From the NCBI GenBank assembly GCA_025677835.1, contig JAIXMR010000026.1, positions 112,001 through 176,000 on the forward strand: DNA of 64,000 nucleotides, written 5' to 3'. The translations under genes were made by a program, and so were the position numbers. This DNA comes from Sporodiniella umbellata (Eukaryota > Mucoromycota > Mucoromycetes > Mucorales > Rhizopodaceae). Below, piece by piece: positions 10,318 to 20,873 of this stretch (positions within the stretch are counted from its first letter, which is position 1; the number at the start of each line of letters is the position of its first letter). Under the pieces are notes generated by a model that was not told the DNA's origin, made no database searches, and worked only from the letters and a program-made list of their open reading frames with translations.

Positions 10318-10707
10318 TACGCATGTGTAACAAGTACTGATACTATGATGAAGGTTGTAGACGAAGAAGAAGAAGACAGACAGACGGTCTTAATATACCA
10401 AAACAAATGGCGACCTCCCTCACCACCTTACCAACAGCCCAAGCCATCAAAAGAAGCCTTGGCTGATCAGACTGGCATGCCCTCACCTCCTCTTAGTGAG
10501 CCTAGAGATGCTAGTTCAGATTGGACTGTGGAAGAGGACAAGATACTGATGGCGCATCTGCTGACCCGACTCAGTAGCGAACGATGGAACGAGGCAGTAG
10601 CCAAACTGAAAGGAAGACATGATAGTGCCAGCTGCAAGAAACGATGGGAAAAATTAAGATGTAATTTATTAAAAGGGGCCCATAAATCAGGCACCCACGG
10701 CTGGTGA
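9750..10707 (+). CDS. HTH plus Myb/SANT-like DNA-binding protein
   Basis: Proposed exons are 9750-9947, 10035-10093, 10152-10262 and 10354-10707, about 240 aa. The N-terminal ~60 residues form a homeodomain-like helix-turn-helix (E-K-E-I-S-D-L-V-G-L-S followed by a recognition-type helix), resembling those of transposases and paired-type regulators. An acidic, Pro-rich linker follows. The C-terminus has a Myb/SANT-like repeat with W at the start (D-W-T-V-E-E-D) and conserved W and R-W positions. A nuclear transcription or chromatin role is inferred. Without the 58-nt intron at 10094-10151 the frame appears shifted. The exon 1-2 junction is the least certain. The last 21 bp overlap the convergent PX gene. 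Confidence 0.55.
10278..10310. repeat. (TA)n microsatellite
   Basis: An uninterrupted TA run lying inside the third intron of the HTH-Myb gene, between donor 10263 and acceptor 10353. Confidence 0.95.
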
Positions 10708-13121
10708 CCCAACCATTAATTTAAGCGTATGCTGAATAAAATGTTTTGTGATCTTTGGTATTAATAAGAGTAGAGGTGGGTCTATGTCCCCATTGCTACT
10801 GTTGTCGGTGGTGATTGTATGGAGAGAGGAAGGTTGGCTGTCACTGCTGCTATCGTCTACTTCATCCTCATCGTTTAAATCTTCAAAGGCAGGCATAAAG
10901 TGAAAAGCCTCATCGTTCACATCCTGAATTCGGTCCATCGATGCCAGATCGGAATGGACCATCATTTTGGCCTTGGTCTTTTGGAATCGATAGATCTTTT
11001 GTTGGTAGCGGTAATGGCAGAGGGAATCGATTTCCATTTTAAGCTGAGTTCTGGCCTCTTCTGTTTCAATGCCCGTTTCCTGAACACAGGCGTTCATGTT
11101 GACTTTGCCTTGAAGGCCGACGGTCATGAAAGTAAACAGTCGGTCGACATAGCGAATCAGGTCATCAAACACATGGGAGGCTTCTTGGGTATGCACCTTG
11201 TAGACAAAATCATAGAACTTTTGCTCATGGCGTTTGACCAAAAGAATCAAAGACTCTATCGAATGCCGTTCATCCTGTGGATTCATAGTCAGCAGCAAAT
11301 CGTCTATAAAGGCAGCAACATGACGTATGCTGGTGCTAATATCAGCTGCTCGATACACCTGGGCAAGCGGTTGATAAAACACTGCAATGAATTCCTTTAG
11401 CAACTCGCCCGTCACGCCCTGGAAAACGAGGTCGGCCATGACCTCTTGTTCTTTCAATAGACTGTGGAGATCCCAGAGACGATAGAGTTCCTTGATAAGC
11501 ACTTTGGATTCTTCGTTGTCTTGTAGTAACGGAGATAGTTCACTTTGGCTTAAAACAGGTTTCACTTCCTTGTTTTCTAATAAGGCCATGATTTCAACCG
11601 TAGATGACCGATAGTCTATCATTCACCCAAAAGAGAGATGGGTTACAAGCCCATTCCTTTTCTTTTCTTTCTTTACCTTTCTTGTCTAGCTCGCGTCGTG
11701 TAGAAACAGCGTTCGCTATCTTTTCGCACATACGCTCGTTATTGACTCTTTTCTCAATCTGTTCAATCGACTTTCGAAACGACTTGGATTCTTCACTCAT
11801 ATTGGATAACAGCATTCTAAGATACGTCAGACCTTGCGGTAGAATCCGGTTACGTTTACCTTTGAAACAGACTTTTGCTACCAAAAGGCTGTGCTAGAAA
11901 TAGATCGAGTACTCCTTTGACCATAAACAACGGATTGGAGATCTTGAGTATCATGGCCAGTGTTCTATACGGTAGCATACTATGTGTTCTTTTCAGTGTG
12001 TTTAGATTTTCTGCAGCAGAATCGTGGGTGACAAATTGTTTATGTAATGCAAATGCAAAGCTACCCAAAAAAAAAAAAAAAAAAAAAGTGTGTGTGAGAA
12101 GTCGGTGGGATGGATTCTCTATTTACTTGATCCGGCCCCATTCAAAAGCTTTGAGTAGACTGGGAGGTAAATCTTCAATCTTGCTTGTGTTTTTGATGAT
12201 GTCAAAAGTATCGATCAGGCCATTGGGTCGAATGATCTCCTTTTTTAGATCTTCCAAGGTCTGATGCAGATTCTTGACGCGTTCATCCATTTCTTTCTGG
12301 TATTGTTCACGTTCCTGTTGTCTCAAACGATCGGCTTCTTCTCGATCCCGTTGTGGAACAAACTGGATAGGTTGATCTGTGAGGAATTGACGAAAGAGGT
12401 CATGTTGGGCGAGCTGAGGTTGTTTGAGAAGTTGGTGAAGAAAACCATCGAGGGCGACCCGATCCCGTTCTTTGTATAGCTTTTCGTCCTCTTCCGCATG
12501 GTATTTGTGCGGCACAGGGGGTATCGTAGGGAAATGTCGCCTGAGTCGCTGGTGGAGCAACTTGAAATCCTTGTGTCTTTTGGCCACATAGACAATATCA
12601 GGAAAATGGCTCTCCACAATAAATTCTGCATGTTTGACTTTGTAAAGGGACGCTTTCTTTTCTTCTACCTGTCTTACGCCCACAATACGGATCTGAGGAT
12701 AACAAACGACAGAAGGGCTTGTTTCTGAAATCCGGATGCTCTCCTCTTGTCCCTCTTCTAATCTCACACTGGCACAGTAAGCAAAAACCAACGATCGTTT
12801 GATCTTTCGTTGAATGTGTTTTCTTTGCATAGAGCTTTTGGTGTGTTGAGGACAATAGAAATTCTCAAGTTGGGCTTTATTGAATTCGTTCAGCAGAATC
12901 TTACACTTTGGCCAGAACTCATCCTGTTCCACCTGCTTCAATAGGGGAAACTGAATCACCATATTATGAAACATGTAATCGATCAGTGGGTAAGGGCTAT
13001 CGACTTTCTCCTTATCTAAAAGTGCGTCTGGGTTTTGTAGAAGCGTGGCTATCTCATGGTTCAATTGATCTGTGATCAGCTCCCGTTTGAAATAATGTAG
13101 TTGCTTGGGTGTAAACTCCAT
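10687..13121 (-). CDS. PX domain protein with flanking PX-associated domains (DUF3818, Lec1/Ypr097w-like)
   Basis: Exons 12127-13121, 11860-12060, 11677-11816 and 10687-11615, about 754 aa. Order: an N-terminal PX-associated helical domain beginning M-E-F-T-P-K-Q-L; a PX domain around residues 140-260 with R-R-H-F-P-T-I-P-P-V-P; a charged coiled coil; then a long C-terminal helical domain of DUF3818 type. The family binds phosphoinositides, and the yeast member is implicated in lipid handling at organelle contacts. A peripheral membrane role is therefore likely, by inference. An acidic Ser-rich patch sits near residues 680-710. The 3' end overlaps the convergent gene. Confidence 0.85.
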
Positions 13122-14224
13122 CCTAAATAATTGTAATCACTAAAGAAGAAGAAAAAGAAAGGAAACGGATCACTTTTTTTAAAGAAAAAAAAAAAAAAAG
13201 AGGAAAAAAGGAAAAGAAAAAAACACAAACGATCAAATTATGACGTTGTAACAATGCTATGGCAACCAGCCTCTTTTTTATTTATTTGATTCTCCGTTAT
13301 GAAATCAGGATTTTCAATCCAAAAGCCAATGAAGTTGGGACTTTACAGAAAATAAAGAGTGCCTAATGTATCAAAAGATATGTGTGACGCAAGTAGTCAT
13401 CTCATTTGTAAGCGCTCAAAAAAGAATTTTCTCTCTTTCATGTGCATTTCATAAGGTAACAAAAAAGCTATTTTTGACAAGACAAAAAAAAAAAAAAAAA
13501 AAAGAAAAGAAAAAGCTCAGAATGACGTTTTTAAATCATATTATTTCTTTAAAAAAAAAAAGAGGGGTGTTGATTCTTCATTCTATCTGTGCTTTCTTTG
13601 TCAAGTCAGAATGGCTGTGAACACCTTAGGATGGATGCTTTTGGCGCCATTTAAAAGCTGATGAGAGAGAGAGAGAGAGAAAGAGTATCATTGTTTTCTA
13701 AGGCCCTGATCGGATATGTATTTCACCCCCTGTTTAGGCTGAATGCTCTCGATTCTCACACATGTAGACTATCCCATTGGTTTCCTAGCAAAAGTCAATA
13801 CAACTTTCATGACTTTGCGTACATTCTTACGGATACTATGAACAACCTATCTGTCATGTTTAGATTCCCCCTTTTTGAAAACCGAGTAAGCCAAGTTTCA
13901 TAAAGGCCCGTGGTTAGAACTCCCTTTGGATACCACTTTAGGCAAAGTCCAACCTGTCCGTCACACGAGGGGGTGCTCTTGGGTAACACACATCTCTCAG
14001 ATCACAAGCGCGTCGTCAATCTTTGTTTAACCCGCAGAGTTCAACAAAAGACAATCGATTTCGACGCTTAATGAACGCTAAAGAGAAAGCGGTAGAAAGA
14101 AATCAATTGATAGAATGAGGGACTGTATTTTTTTTTTTGTTTGTATGGCGATGCGTGTGGATGGATTGTTTTTATTGTTTTTTATTGTTGTTATTATTAT
14201 TATTATTATTATTGTTATTTTGGA
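13122..14224. other. Intergenic region, 1.1 kb
   Basis: Upstream of the PX gene and downstream of the zinc-finger gene. Contains poly-A tracts (13183-13199, 13484-13503), a GA run at 13661-13682 and an ATT triplet run near 14188-14213. The frames present are low complexity and none is supported. Confidence 0.5.
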
Positions 14225-15068
14225 TCAACCAAAATGAGAGTTTCTTTGAAAAGACTCTTGAACCAGATGAAGATGTTGACGAAAAGAATGAATGTGAGAG
14301 AATTGTAAGCGTACAGGTACTTGCTTATATTCCCGAGGTTTTGCACAGAATTGACCAAAACCTTGGAGCGCTTCAAATTCGGCTGCTGTGACGGCGGTGG
14401 ATAGGGCTGAGGTGACGTCTTTGGGTGTATGGGAGATGTGTTGGATGGGTGTGGTGAGGTCCACGAGACGAGCGTCTTTCATGTTTTGGATGAGCGTTTG
14501 TCTGAAGGCAAAGTCTGGGTTCTTTTGAGGGTCGAAAGGCAAAGGGGATGTATTGGGGGATGGGTAAGGCCAGAGTGGGTAAACGCCTGCAGAGGGAACA
14601 AACACAGGAGGGTAGTAAGGATAGTGTTCCTGAGCAAGCCTAGGGTCGTAAACAGGAGAAGGGATAAGTCCAGGTGGGTGGAAAGGCTGGAACTGTGTAT
14701 TAGGCGAAGACGGTGGTGGCGCATGGGTTGTTGCTGTACTCTCAGACCCGCTGTCGGAAGGCTTGTCAGAAAGGTGCATTGACTTTTTATTGCGGTAGTG
14801 AGTGTTGGTATGCTGCATCATATTATCAATTCGACTGAACGTACGATCACAATTCACTACAATACATTTGTATGGTTTCTATCAGAGGCTTAGGTTAGCT
14901 TATTCTGATTCCCCTTGATCTTCTTACTTCGCCTGTATGTTTTCGTGCATGTCTAGCCAAATGCTCGCTTCGAGAAAAGATCATATTACAGTCACCAAAC
15001 CCTTTACATTGAAACTGTTTGGCTTCACGTCTTCTTCTTCTCGATAAGCTTCGTGTATCCTCAAGCAT
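14225..15068 (-). CDS. C2H2 zinc-finger transcription factor, two fingers
   Basis: Exons 14928-15068 and 14225-14878, about 264 aa from the ATG at 15068. Two adjacent C2H2 fingers lie near the N-terminus. The first has C-x5-C and H-x3-H with an R-S-E-H-L recognition helix. A T-G-E-K-P-Y-K linker is split by the intron. The second has C-x4-C and an S-R-I-D-N-M-M-Q-H helix. The remainder is Pro/Ser/Tyr-rich and looks like a regulatory tail. A nuclear DNA-binding role is inferred; no target can be named. The start could lie further upstream because the frame stays open. A possible last intron (GTACCTGT donor near 14315) would give a different short C-terminus ending at 14215. Confidence 0.75.
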
Positions 15069-16834
15069 CGGTTTCTTTATTCTCGCCACTTTGTTTACAA
15101 TTGTCGGGTGAGAAAAAGGAGGAGGAAAAGGCCAAAAAAAAAAAAAAAAAAAAAAAAAAGGAAAAGGAAAAGAAGGAAAAAAATAGATGTTAAAAGAAGA
15201 CCAGAGCAAGGAAAAAATATTTTTCATGATTAAGATACCGTCATGCACTCAGTCCAGGGCCAAAACATTTTACATTTCAGACGTTTTGAGACTGAACTTT
15301 TTTTGGTTCTCCATTTGTGGGTTTTAACCTGATTTGAAAACAGTCAATAGGGCCCCCCCTCTCTTTGTTTTACCACTCTTTTGACCAAGGCTTTGCTACC
15401 TCTTTATATTTGCTAAAAGCGACCGGCAGTCGCCTCACCCCTCTCTTTCTTTTTCTTTCTTTTTCTTTCTTTCTTTTTCATAAACCCATTGAATTGTTTG
15501 TCACACTTGTTTAAAATAACTTGCTCATGATATAAGGCTGTTGTCATCACCGAACACTAAATATAAGGAGAGACCGCCATTGTTAATTCCACAAGCCAGT
15601 AAAATAACAAAGAAATACAAACAAAAGAAAAAAAAAAGAGAGCTGTTACTGCCTTTTTCCTCCATCCATATAGCAATCTTGATTTTGTTCGAGGCCTTCA
15701 ATGTCCTACCTAAAAAAAAGAATCTCCTTACACCTTCAAGACTCCGTTTACAAACACGGTGATTCATGGTTTCTCAACAACAATGAAAGGGTGGCATTGA
15801 TTCAGCTTATACAAGACGCGTTCAAAGCGAAGCATACTATCCAAAGACTTTTTTTTTGAAATTCTGCTTATTTTATGTAGAGAACGCGTTCTACAATACA
15901 TCAAGATGCCATCCTGTGCAAGAAAAAGGGGAAGCTTAGAGATGCTTTGTCATCATTGTGTTGAATCGACTTGATGTCTTTCCATTCGTTTGGGTACACA
16001 AACAGGGGTAGCTTATCGTTTTCGTTCCTTTTGATTGGAACTGAAAGAAATGCACAGAGCATCATGAGAAGCGCCTTGTCCTATTCGTTTTCAAACCGGA
16101 CAAGCGTAAAACAAAGATCCCACAGAGGGTTTCCAAGCAGACCTGTTGGATGGATGAAACCCTACTACAGCTAGGTAGTACAGGCGCTCACTCTCAATCT
16201 GAGACTCAAGATTGGTCTAAATATATTTCAGGCACACACACAATACACTATGTTTCTGCCTTTGTTTTTCTGAGAATGACGGAATACTAAACCAAACGAT
16301 AGATGCAAGAGCCAATCAAGAGTGCTAAAACAAGAAGAAGGACAAGCGACTTGTCTTTGCTAAAAACAAAGCAAGCGACATTGTAGAGTAATCAAAGAAC
16401 ACCTAACGCGCTTTTAAAAAGAAAAAACCTTCCGCGGTACACAAGAGCGGCAGACGAATACAGCCTTTCCTTTATTGTTATGAGAGTATACCCTATCCAT
16501 GATTTAGCATGATTTCCGCAAAAAAAAAAAAAAAAGGTGTCTTTACTACCAAACTTTGTATGTTTGGGTTAATACAGATCTTGTCAATAAAAAGAAAAGG
16601 AGGGTTCTTTTGTATACAGTTGTTCAACCGATACTTGTTTTTATTTTTTTTCAGAGAGAATCACTCTCTCATGTTTGACGACCCAAAAACACAGGCGATT
16701 GAAGATAGGGATAGAAAATGAGGCTTACAGGAAAACAAGGCGTGTCGGTTAAATATGTATCCCCTTACACTGTGTGGATGTATAAATAGTTCAAGGTTTT
16801 TATTTATTATTATTATTTATTTTTTTTTTTTTTT

Positions 16835-16870
<36 letters not shown>

Positions 16871-16897
16871 TTAAAAAAAAAAAGAAACAAGCGATTC
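15069..16897. other. Intergenic region, 1.8 kb
   Basis: Contains a long A-run (15134-15159), pyrimidine-rich stretches near 15440-15478 and a TTA repeat next to the HNH gene. A 67-codon frame at 15971-16174 and others here lack family features, splice context and conserved motifs. No gene is supported. Confidence 0.5.
16839..16870. repeat. (TTA)n microsatellite upstream of first HNH-like gene
   Basis: About ten TTA/ATT units end roughly 28 bp before the ATG at 16898, separated by an A-run. The sequence is the reverse complement of the TAA repeat that follows the same gene. Confidence 0.95.
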
Positions 16898-17796
16898 ATG
16901 GCCCAAAACAACAATGGTATAACAGGCTCTTTTGGCCAAAGAAGAAACAGGGACTCGAATGAGACCATGGATCGATTCAAAGCTTACACAAAAGACGTAG
17001 GTGGTCTGGATAGTATCGATTTCAAAAATACAGACTTTCTTCGGTTTAGTAAAGCATGGTTTGCTATGAAACGAAGCGAGTATTTCCAAAGGGTTGAAAA
17101 GGTAAGTGGTGGATAGTATAGGCTAAGAGATGTTGATGTATGTGCGACTAGCTGCGTTATTCTGTCTGTATTGAATGCGGTAAGCTGTTAGAGTCAAAGG
17201 CAAGCCTGAATGCTGAAGTGGAAAGGGTGATAGTACGACGAAAGCGAGGTCCTCTGTGTGTTTTGTGTGCTGGGTATATCTAACTATCGATCTTGCTATT
17301 AAAAGAAAACGATGACTAATCTATGCCCTCTAAGCCTTTACGAAAAATTCGAGAGTCTTGACGAGGAAATCATGATGGAGGAGTATTTGTTACACGGACT
17401 TTTGCCGCATGCAGCGATTGGGCAAGTGGCTCTGACGGAAGCGTGTATCGATGTCCGAATGGAACGCTTACGAGACCATCTGTTGAGAAGAACCCTGAAG
17501 AAAAGCGCTTCTGCAGACGTTGCGACGACGGATCAACTACTCCATCTGATTGTACAGTCAGGTATGCGATGTGCTATCTCTGGCTGGCCTGTCTATTCGG
17601 GAGGTTACAAATGGTGGTCTATGTCAATTGATCATGTGTTCCCGATAAGCAGAGCCACAATAGGTGTACACCATGTTTCGACGATTGACAATCTTCAAGT
17701 CACTGCCAAAATACTCAACGCAGTCAAGCTCTCTTATTCTCAAGACGCTGTTGTTTCCTGGTTCAATCGATGGCGGGCGTATAAGCTAAGGGATCG

Positions 17797-17800
<4 letters not shown>
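16898..17800 (+). CDS. HNH endonuclease-like protein A (tandem copy 1)
   Basis: Exons 16898-17101, 17152-17273 and 17335-17800, 263 aa. The N-terminal region has an F-L-R-F-S-K-A-W-F-A-M-K-R segment. Next comes a probable zinc ribbon with C-x2-C at residues 74-77 and 104-107. The C-terminal half holds R-C-A-I-S-G-W-P, then D208-H209 in I-D-H-V-F-P-I-S, N228 in N-L-Q, and an L-N-x-x-K end: the spacing and residues of an HNH (beta-beta-alpha metal) nuclease site. Such folds cut DNA or RNA using one divalent metal. Activity here is inferred. All three exons align with the downstream gene, with matching intron positions around the zinc ribbon. I know of no characterised orthologue. Confidence 0.7.

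Positions 17801-17826
<26 letters not shown>
17798..17826. repeat. (TAA)n microsatellite at the stop codon of HNH-like gene A
   Basis: The stop TAA at 17798-17800 is the first unit of an uninterrupted TAA run. It is complementary to the TTA run before the gene. Confidence 0.95.
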
Positions 17827-17832
<6 letters not shown>

Positions 17833-18071
17833 TAACCATCCTCATCATAACAAAAGCCCTGTTGACGTCTTGCCTTCTTTTTTAACCCAGTTTCTGACGA
17901 TGGTTCGGGTTTATGCAAGAGAAAGGGCATGTGATTTGATACGCGTTTGTCTTATTATGGCAACTCACTCCTTATCGGGTGGCTTTTTGTTTTTGTTGAC
18001 TCCTTTAACTTAAAATTATAAATTAAAAAGGCTATTGCATCCTGTTCTCTTTCTTTTCCTTTTGTTGAAGA

Positions 18072-18972
18072 ATGGATGAAGAGCTCTTCAAATCACTGAG
18101 GGAATCTTGCCATGCCGAATTGCAATTAACTCACCCAAGACTATCCAAAAAACTCGCGGCGCATAGCTATCACTTGGATATCTACAATGTAGACAAACTG
18201 GATTACACACAGAAAAGCTTTCGGCGGTTTAGTGCCTATTGGTATGCAATGAAACGACAGGAGTATTTTAATCATCAAAAGATGGTATGGTATTATTCCG
18301 CCTCTACTTTTTCATACAAACTAACCTAACCATCCTTTTTGTTTTTTTTTTTTTAGATTCGTAATACTTCATGTACTGAATGTGGCCAACACCTTCAGCA
18401 TAATCTGCCTGGAAGAAGAAACATCCGCAGGCTTCCCCGTCGTGATTCAGGACTGTACTGTCAGTTATGTCATCGGTAAAGGTAAAATAAAAGACAATAT
18501 GACGCTCTACTAAAGCGCTCTATGTCAAAGGCTTTACACGAATTTCAAAAGTCTGGATGAAGAGTTGACTGTGGTGGAGTATTTAACCCACGGACATATA
18601 CCATGTCATCAGGTTTGGAAAGTACTAAGTTCTAACCCCAGTATTCCTTTCCCAAAGAAACCAAGTAACTGTGCACGGGCTACAAAGGAAGATTTGATCC
18701 AATTGGCTTTGGACTCGGACATGCGGTGTGCTATTTCTGGATGGCCCATTTTATTTGGGCACGGTAGTTGGTGGTCAATGTCCCTTGATCACGTCTATCC
18801 TATATCCAAAGCAAAGAAACTCACATCGTATGGCACGAGTATCAAAAACCTTCAACTCACTTCCTACATCTTGAACCAAGTCAAGGATGACGATTCTCAG
18901 GACGCCATCGTCTCTTGGTTCTGTCGATGGCGAGACCACCAGAAAAGAAAGCGTTCGTTTTTTGGTCATTAA
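18072..18972 (+). CDS. HNH endonuclease-like protein B (tandem copy 2)
   Basis: Exons 18072-18284, 18357-18475 and 18531-18972, 257 aa. It is the clear paralogue of the gene 270 bp upstream: same exon phases, F-R-R-F-S-A-Y-W-Y-A-M-K-R near residue 55, zinc-ribbon C-x2-C pairs at residues 77-80 and 106-109, R-C-A-I-S-G-W-P, D197-H198 in L-D-H-V-Y-P-I-S, N217 in N-L-Q, and L-N-Q-V-K. The C-terminus is strongly basic (K-R-K-R), which could aid nucleic-acid binding or nuclear import. All candidate catalytic residues are retained in both copies, so neither looks like a decayed pseudogene. Biological role unknown. Confidence 0.7.
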
Positions 18973-19388
18973 ACTATGATTCTTTGTAAACCCAAAAATT
19001 GGTGTTTTTCTTTTTTTTTTTTTTTTTTGAGCTGCCTTTTCTACATAGAAACGAACAAGAACTACCCCTAAAAAAAAAAAAAAGGCATGCCATCACTCTT
19101 CCCTTTCAAATCTTCTCTCGTTTGACATTACAAATACTCAAATGTTTCGCGCATCGCCTCTTGTTTTTTTTTTTGTAGGGGATCATCAACACACTGTAGA
19201 TATTAATAAAAAAAAAAAAAAGAAAAAAAAAAAAACATGGGCCTTTTCTATTGTTTTCTGTTTTTATGTCTTTTTGCGTCGGTGGGTGTATATATTTATA
19301 TATATTTATATATATATATATGTTTTTTTTTTAAAATATATTGTACATGGTTGCGAAGAAGGAGTGGAAGAAAATGCCGTCTGCGTGT
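18973..19388. other. Convergent intergenic region, 0.4 kb
   Basis: Between the stop of HNH-like gene B and the stop of mS38. Poly-T and poly-A tracts (19011-19029, 19070-19083, 19208-19234) and a TA-rich run (19292-19322). No coding signal. Confidence 0.5.
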
Positions 19389-19786
19389 CTATTTACCAAG
19401 TCTCTTTCTCAAAGCGCGAGTTCTCTTTCTTAACTTTTTGTGCTTGTGTTTGTTCATCTTCAAGCGACGCTTTCTAAGCACACTTGTGAGTTCAAAGGTC
19501 TCAACAACAGGCTGAGGTACAGAAGGAGCGGAAAAAGGTGAAAGGCGAGAGACGTAGTGTGCAATGCTGTTGGATTGGGCTTCATTCACGTCTAGACACG
19601 AAAAAAAAATAAAGGGTCATTTTGAGTGTTCAAAAGGCTGAACTTACGATGAGACAAGTATTGAAATGGTTGTGTGTTGTTGGGCAGATGAGGAAGAGTA
19701 GATACAGATCGTTGCGATGCCCATGTCAGCTTAGGAATAGCAGCCTTACGAACTGTATTCAAAAATAAACGGGCTGTGGACAGCAT
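19389..19786 (-). CDS. Mitochondrial small ribosomal subunit protein mS38 (COX24/AURKAIP1 family)
   Basis: Exons 19648-19786 and 19389-19591, 113 aa. The N-terminus (M-L-S-T-A-R-L-F with Arg/Lys and no acidic residues) resembles a mitochondrial targeting peptide. The last ~32 residues are the highly basic family block S-V-L-R-K-R-R followed by K-M-N-K-H-K-H-K-K-L and R-T-R-A-L-R-K-R. Yeast Cox24 and human AURKAIP1 carry this block and sit in the mitoribosome small subunit near the mRNA channel. The intron sits between the presequence-like half and the conserved half. Divergent from RPS18. Confidence 0.88.
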
Positions 19787-20017
19787 GGATAAAGGTTGGG
19801 GGGTTAAAAAAAAAAAAAGAAAAAGAAATGCCCCCCTTGGAGAGGTTTTGTTGGATTTTTTAAGCCACCGATCCATTCAGGAGGGTAAAATGAAGGGGGT
19901 GCGGGCCGAACCAGCGGATGCGAACGCTCTCTCACTAGGGATGGGTGGAGAAGGTTCAAAGAGGTCTCCAGATCCACTGTCAAGGTTCCTTCCTTTTCGT
20001 AGCCATCTTCATTGACC
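19787..20017. promoter_or_regulatory. Shared divergent promoter region of mS38 and RPS18
   Basis: Only 231 bp separate the start codons of a mitochondrial and a cytosolic small-subunit ribosomal protein gene. Both promoters must lie here or overlap the first exons. No specific motif is claimed. Confidence 0.6.
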
Positions 20018-20666
20018 ATGGTAAGTGAAAGAAAGGATGGATGGCATCCAATGTCGATAAGAAACTCACACTCTTACTTCTTTCCACCTTCTCACTTGAT
20101 AAACATCAGTCTCTTGTCGTTCCCGAAAGAAACAACGTATGTAACTTTAGAAATACCTTGCTTTTTTTTTTGTTAGGCCCATTTTCTTGTGATTACTAAT
20201 TCTGCTTCTACTTTTTTTTTTATTTTCACAGTTCCAACACATCATTCGTCTTCTTAACACCAACATTGACGGTCGTGTCAAGGTTCAAATTGCCTTGACC
20301 TCTGTTAAGGGTGTCGGTCGCCGTTTCGCTAACATTGCCTGTAAGAAGGCTGATGTCGATCTCACCAAGAGAGCCGGTGAGCTTTCCAGCGAAGAATTGG
20401 AACGTATTGTCACCATTCTCCAAAACCCTGCTCAATACAAGATCCCCAACTGGTTCCTTAACAGACAAAAGGACATTGTAGATGGCAAGTCCTCTCAAGT
20501 TATCTCTAACGTGCTTGATACCAAGTTCCGTGAAGATCTCGAACGCTTGAAGAAGATCCGTGCTCACCGTGGTCTCCGTCACTACTGGGGTATTCGTGTC
20601 CGTGGTCAACACACCAAGACTACCGGTCGTCGTGGACGTACCGTCGGTGTCTCCAAGAAGAAATAG
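20018..20666 (+). CDS. RPS18: 40S ribosomal protein S18 (uS13)
   Basis: Exons 20018-20020, 20110-20136 and 20232-20666, 154 aa. The start codon alone forms exon 1 (ATG followed by GTAAGT). Exon 2 supplies S-L-V-V-P-E-R-N-N. Exon 3 carries the conserved uS13 body ([24 protein letters not shown]) and the near-invariant end [12 protein letters not shown] and V-S-K-K-K. The protein sits in the 40S head near the P site and intersubunit bridge. Codon use is strongly biased toward C-ending codons compared with neighbours, as expected for high expression. Confidence 0.98.
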
Positions 20667-20873
20667 TAAGATGCGCGCATTCCTTCACCATCGATCCACC
20701 TTTAACCGTTTATCTTTTCTTAGAATCATCCTCTTTGACCTTTTCTCGCCTTTTTTTTTTTTTATTTTGTAGAATGGACGTGTGTATCATTTTGCCTCTT
20801 TCTAGTTAGCAATCAAGCATCTTGTACAAATAAAAGCTTTCAACTACAAAAAAAAAAAAAAAAATCTTTTTTA

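Noticed and set aside
15971..16174. 67-codon frame
   Set aside because: No family features, atypical composition, no splice partners; not distinguishable from chance.
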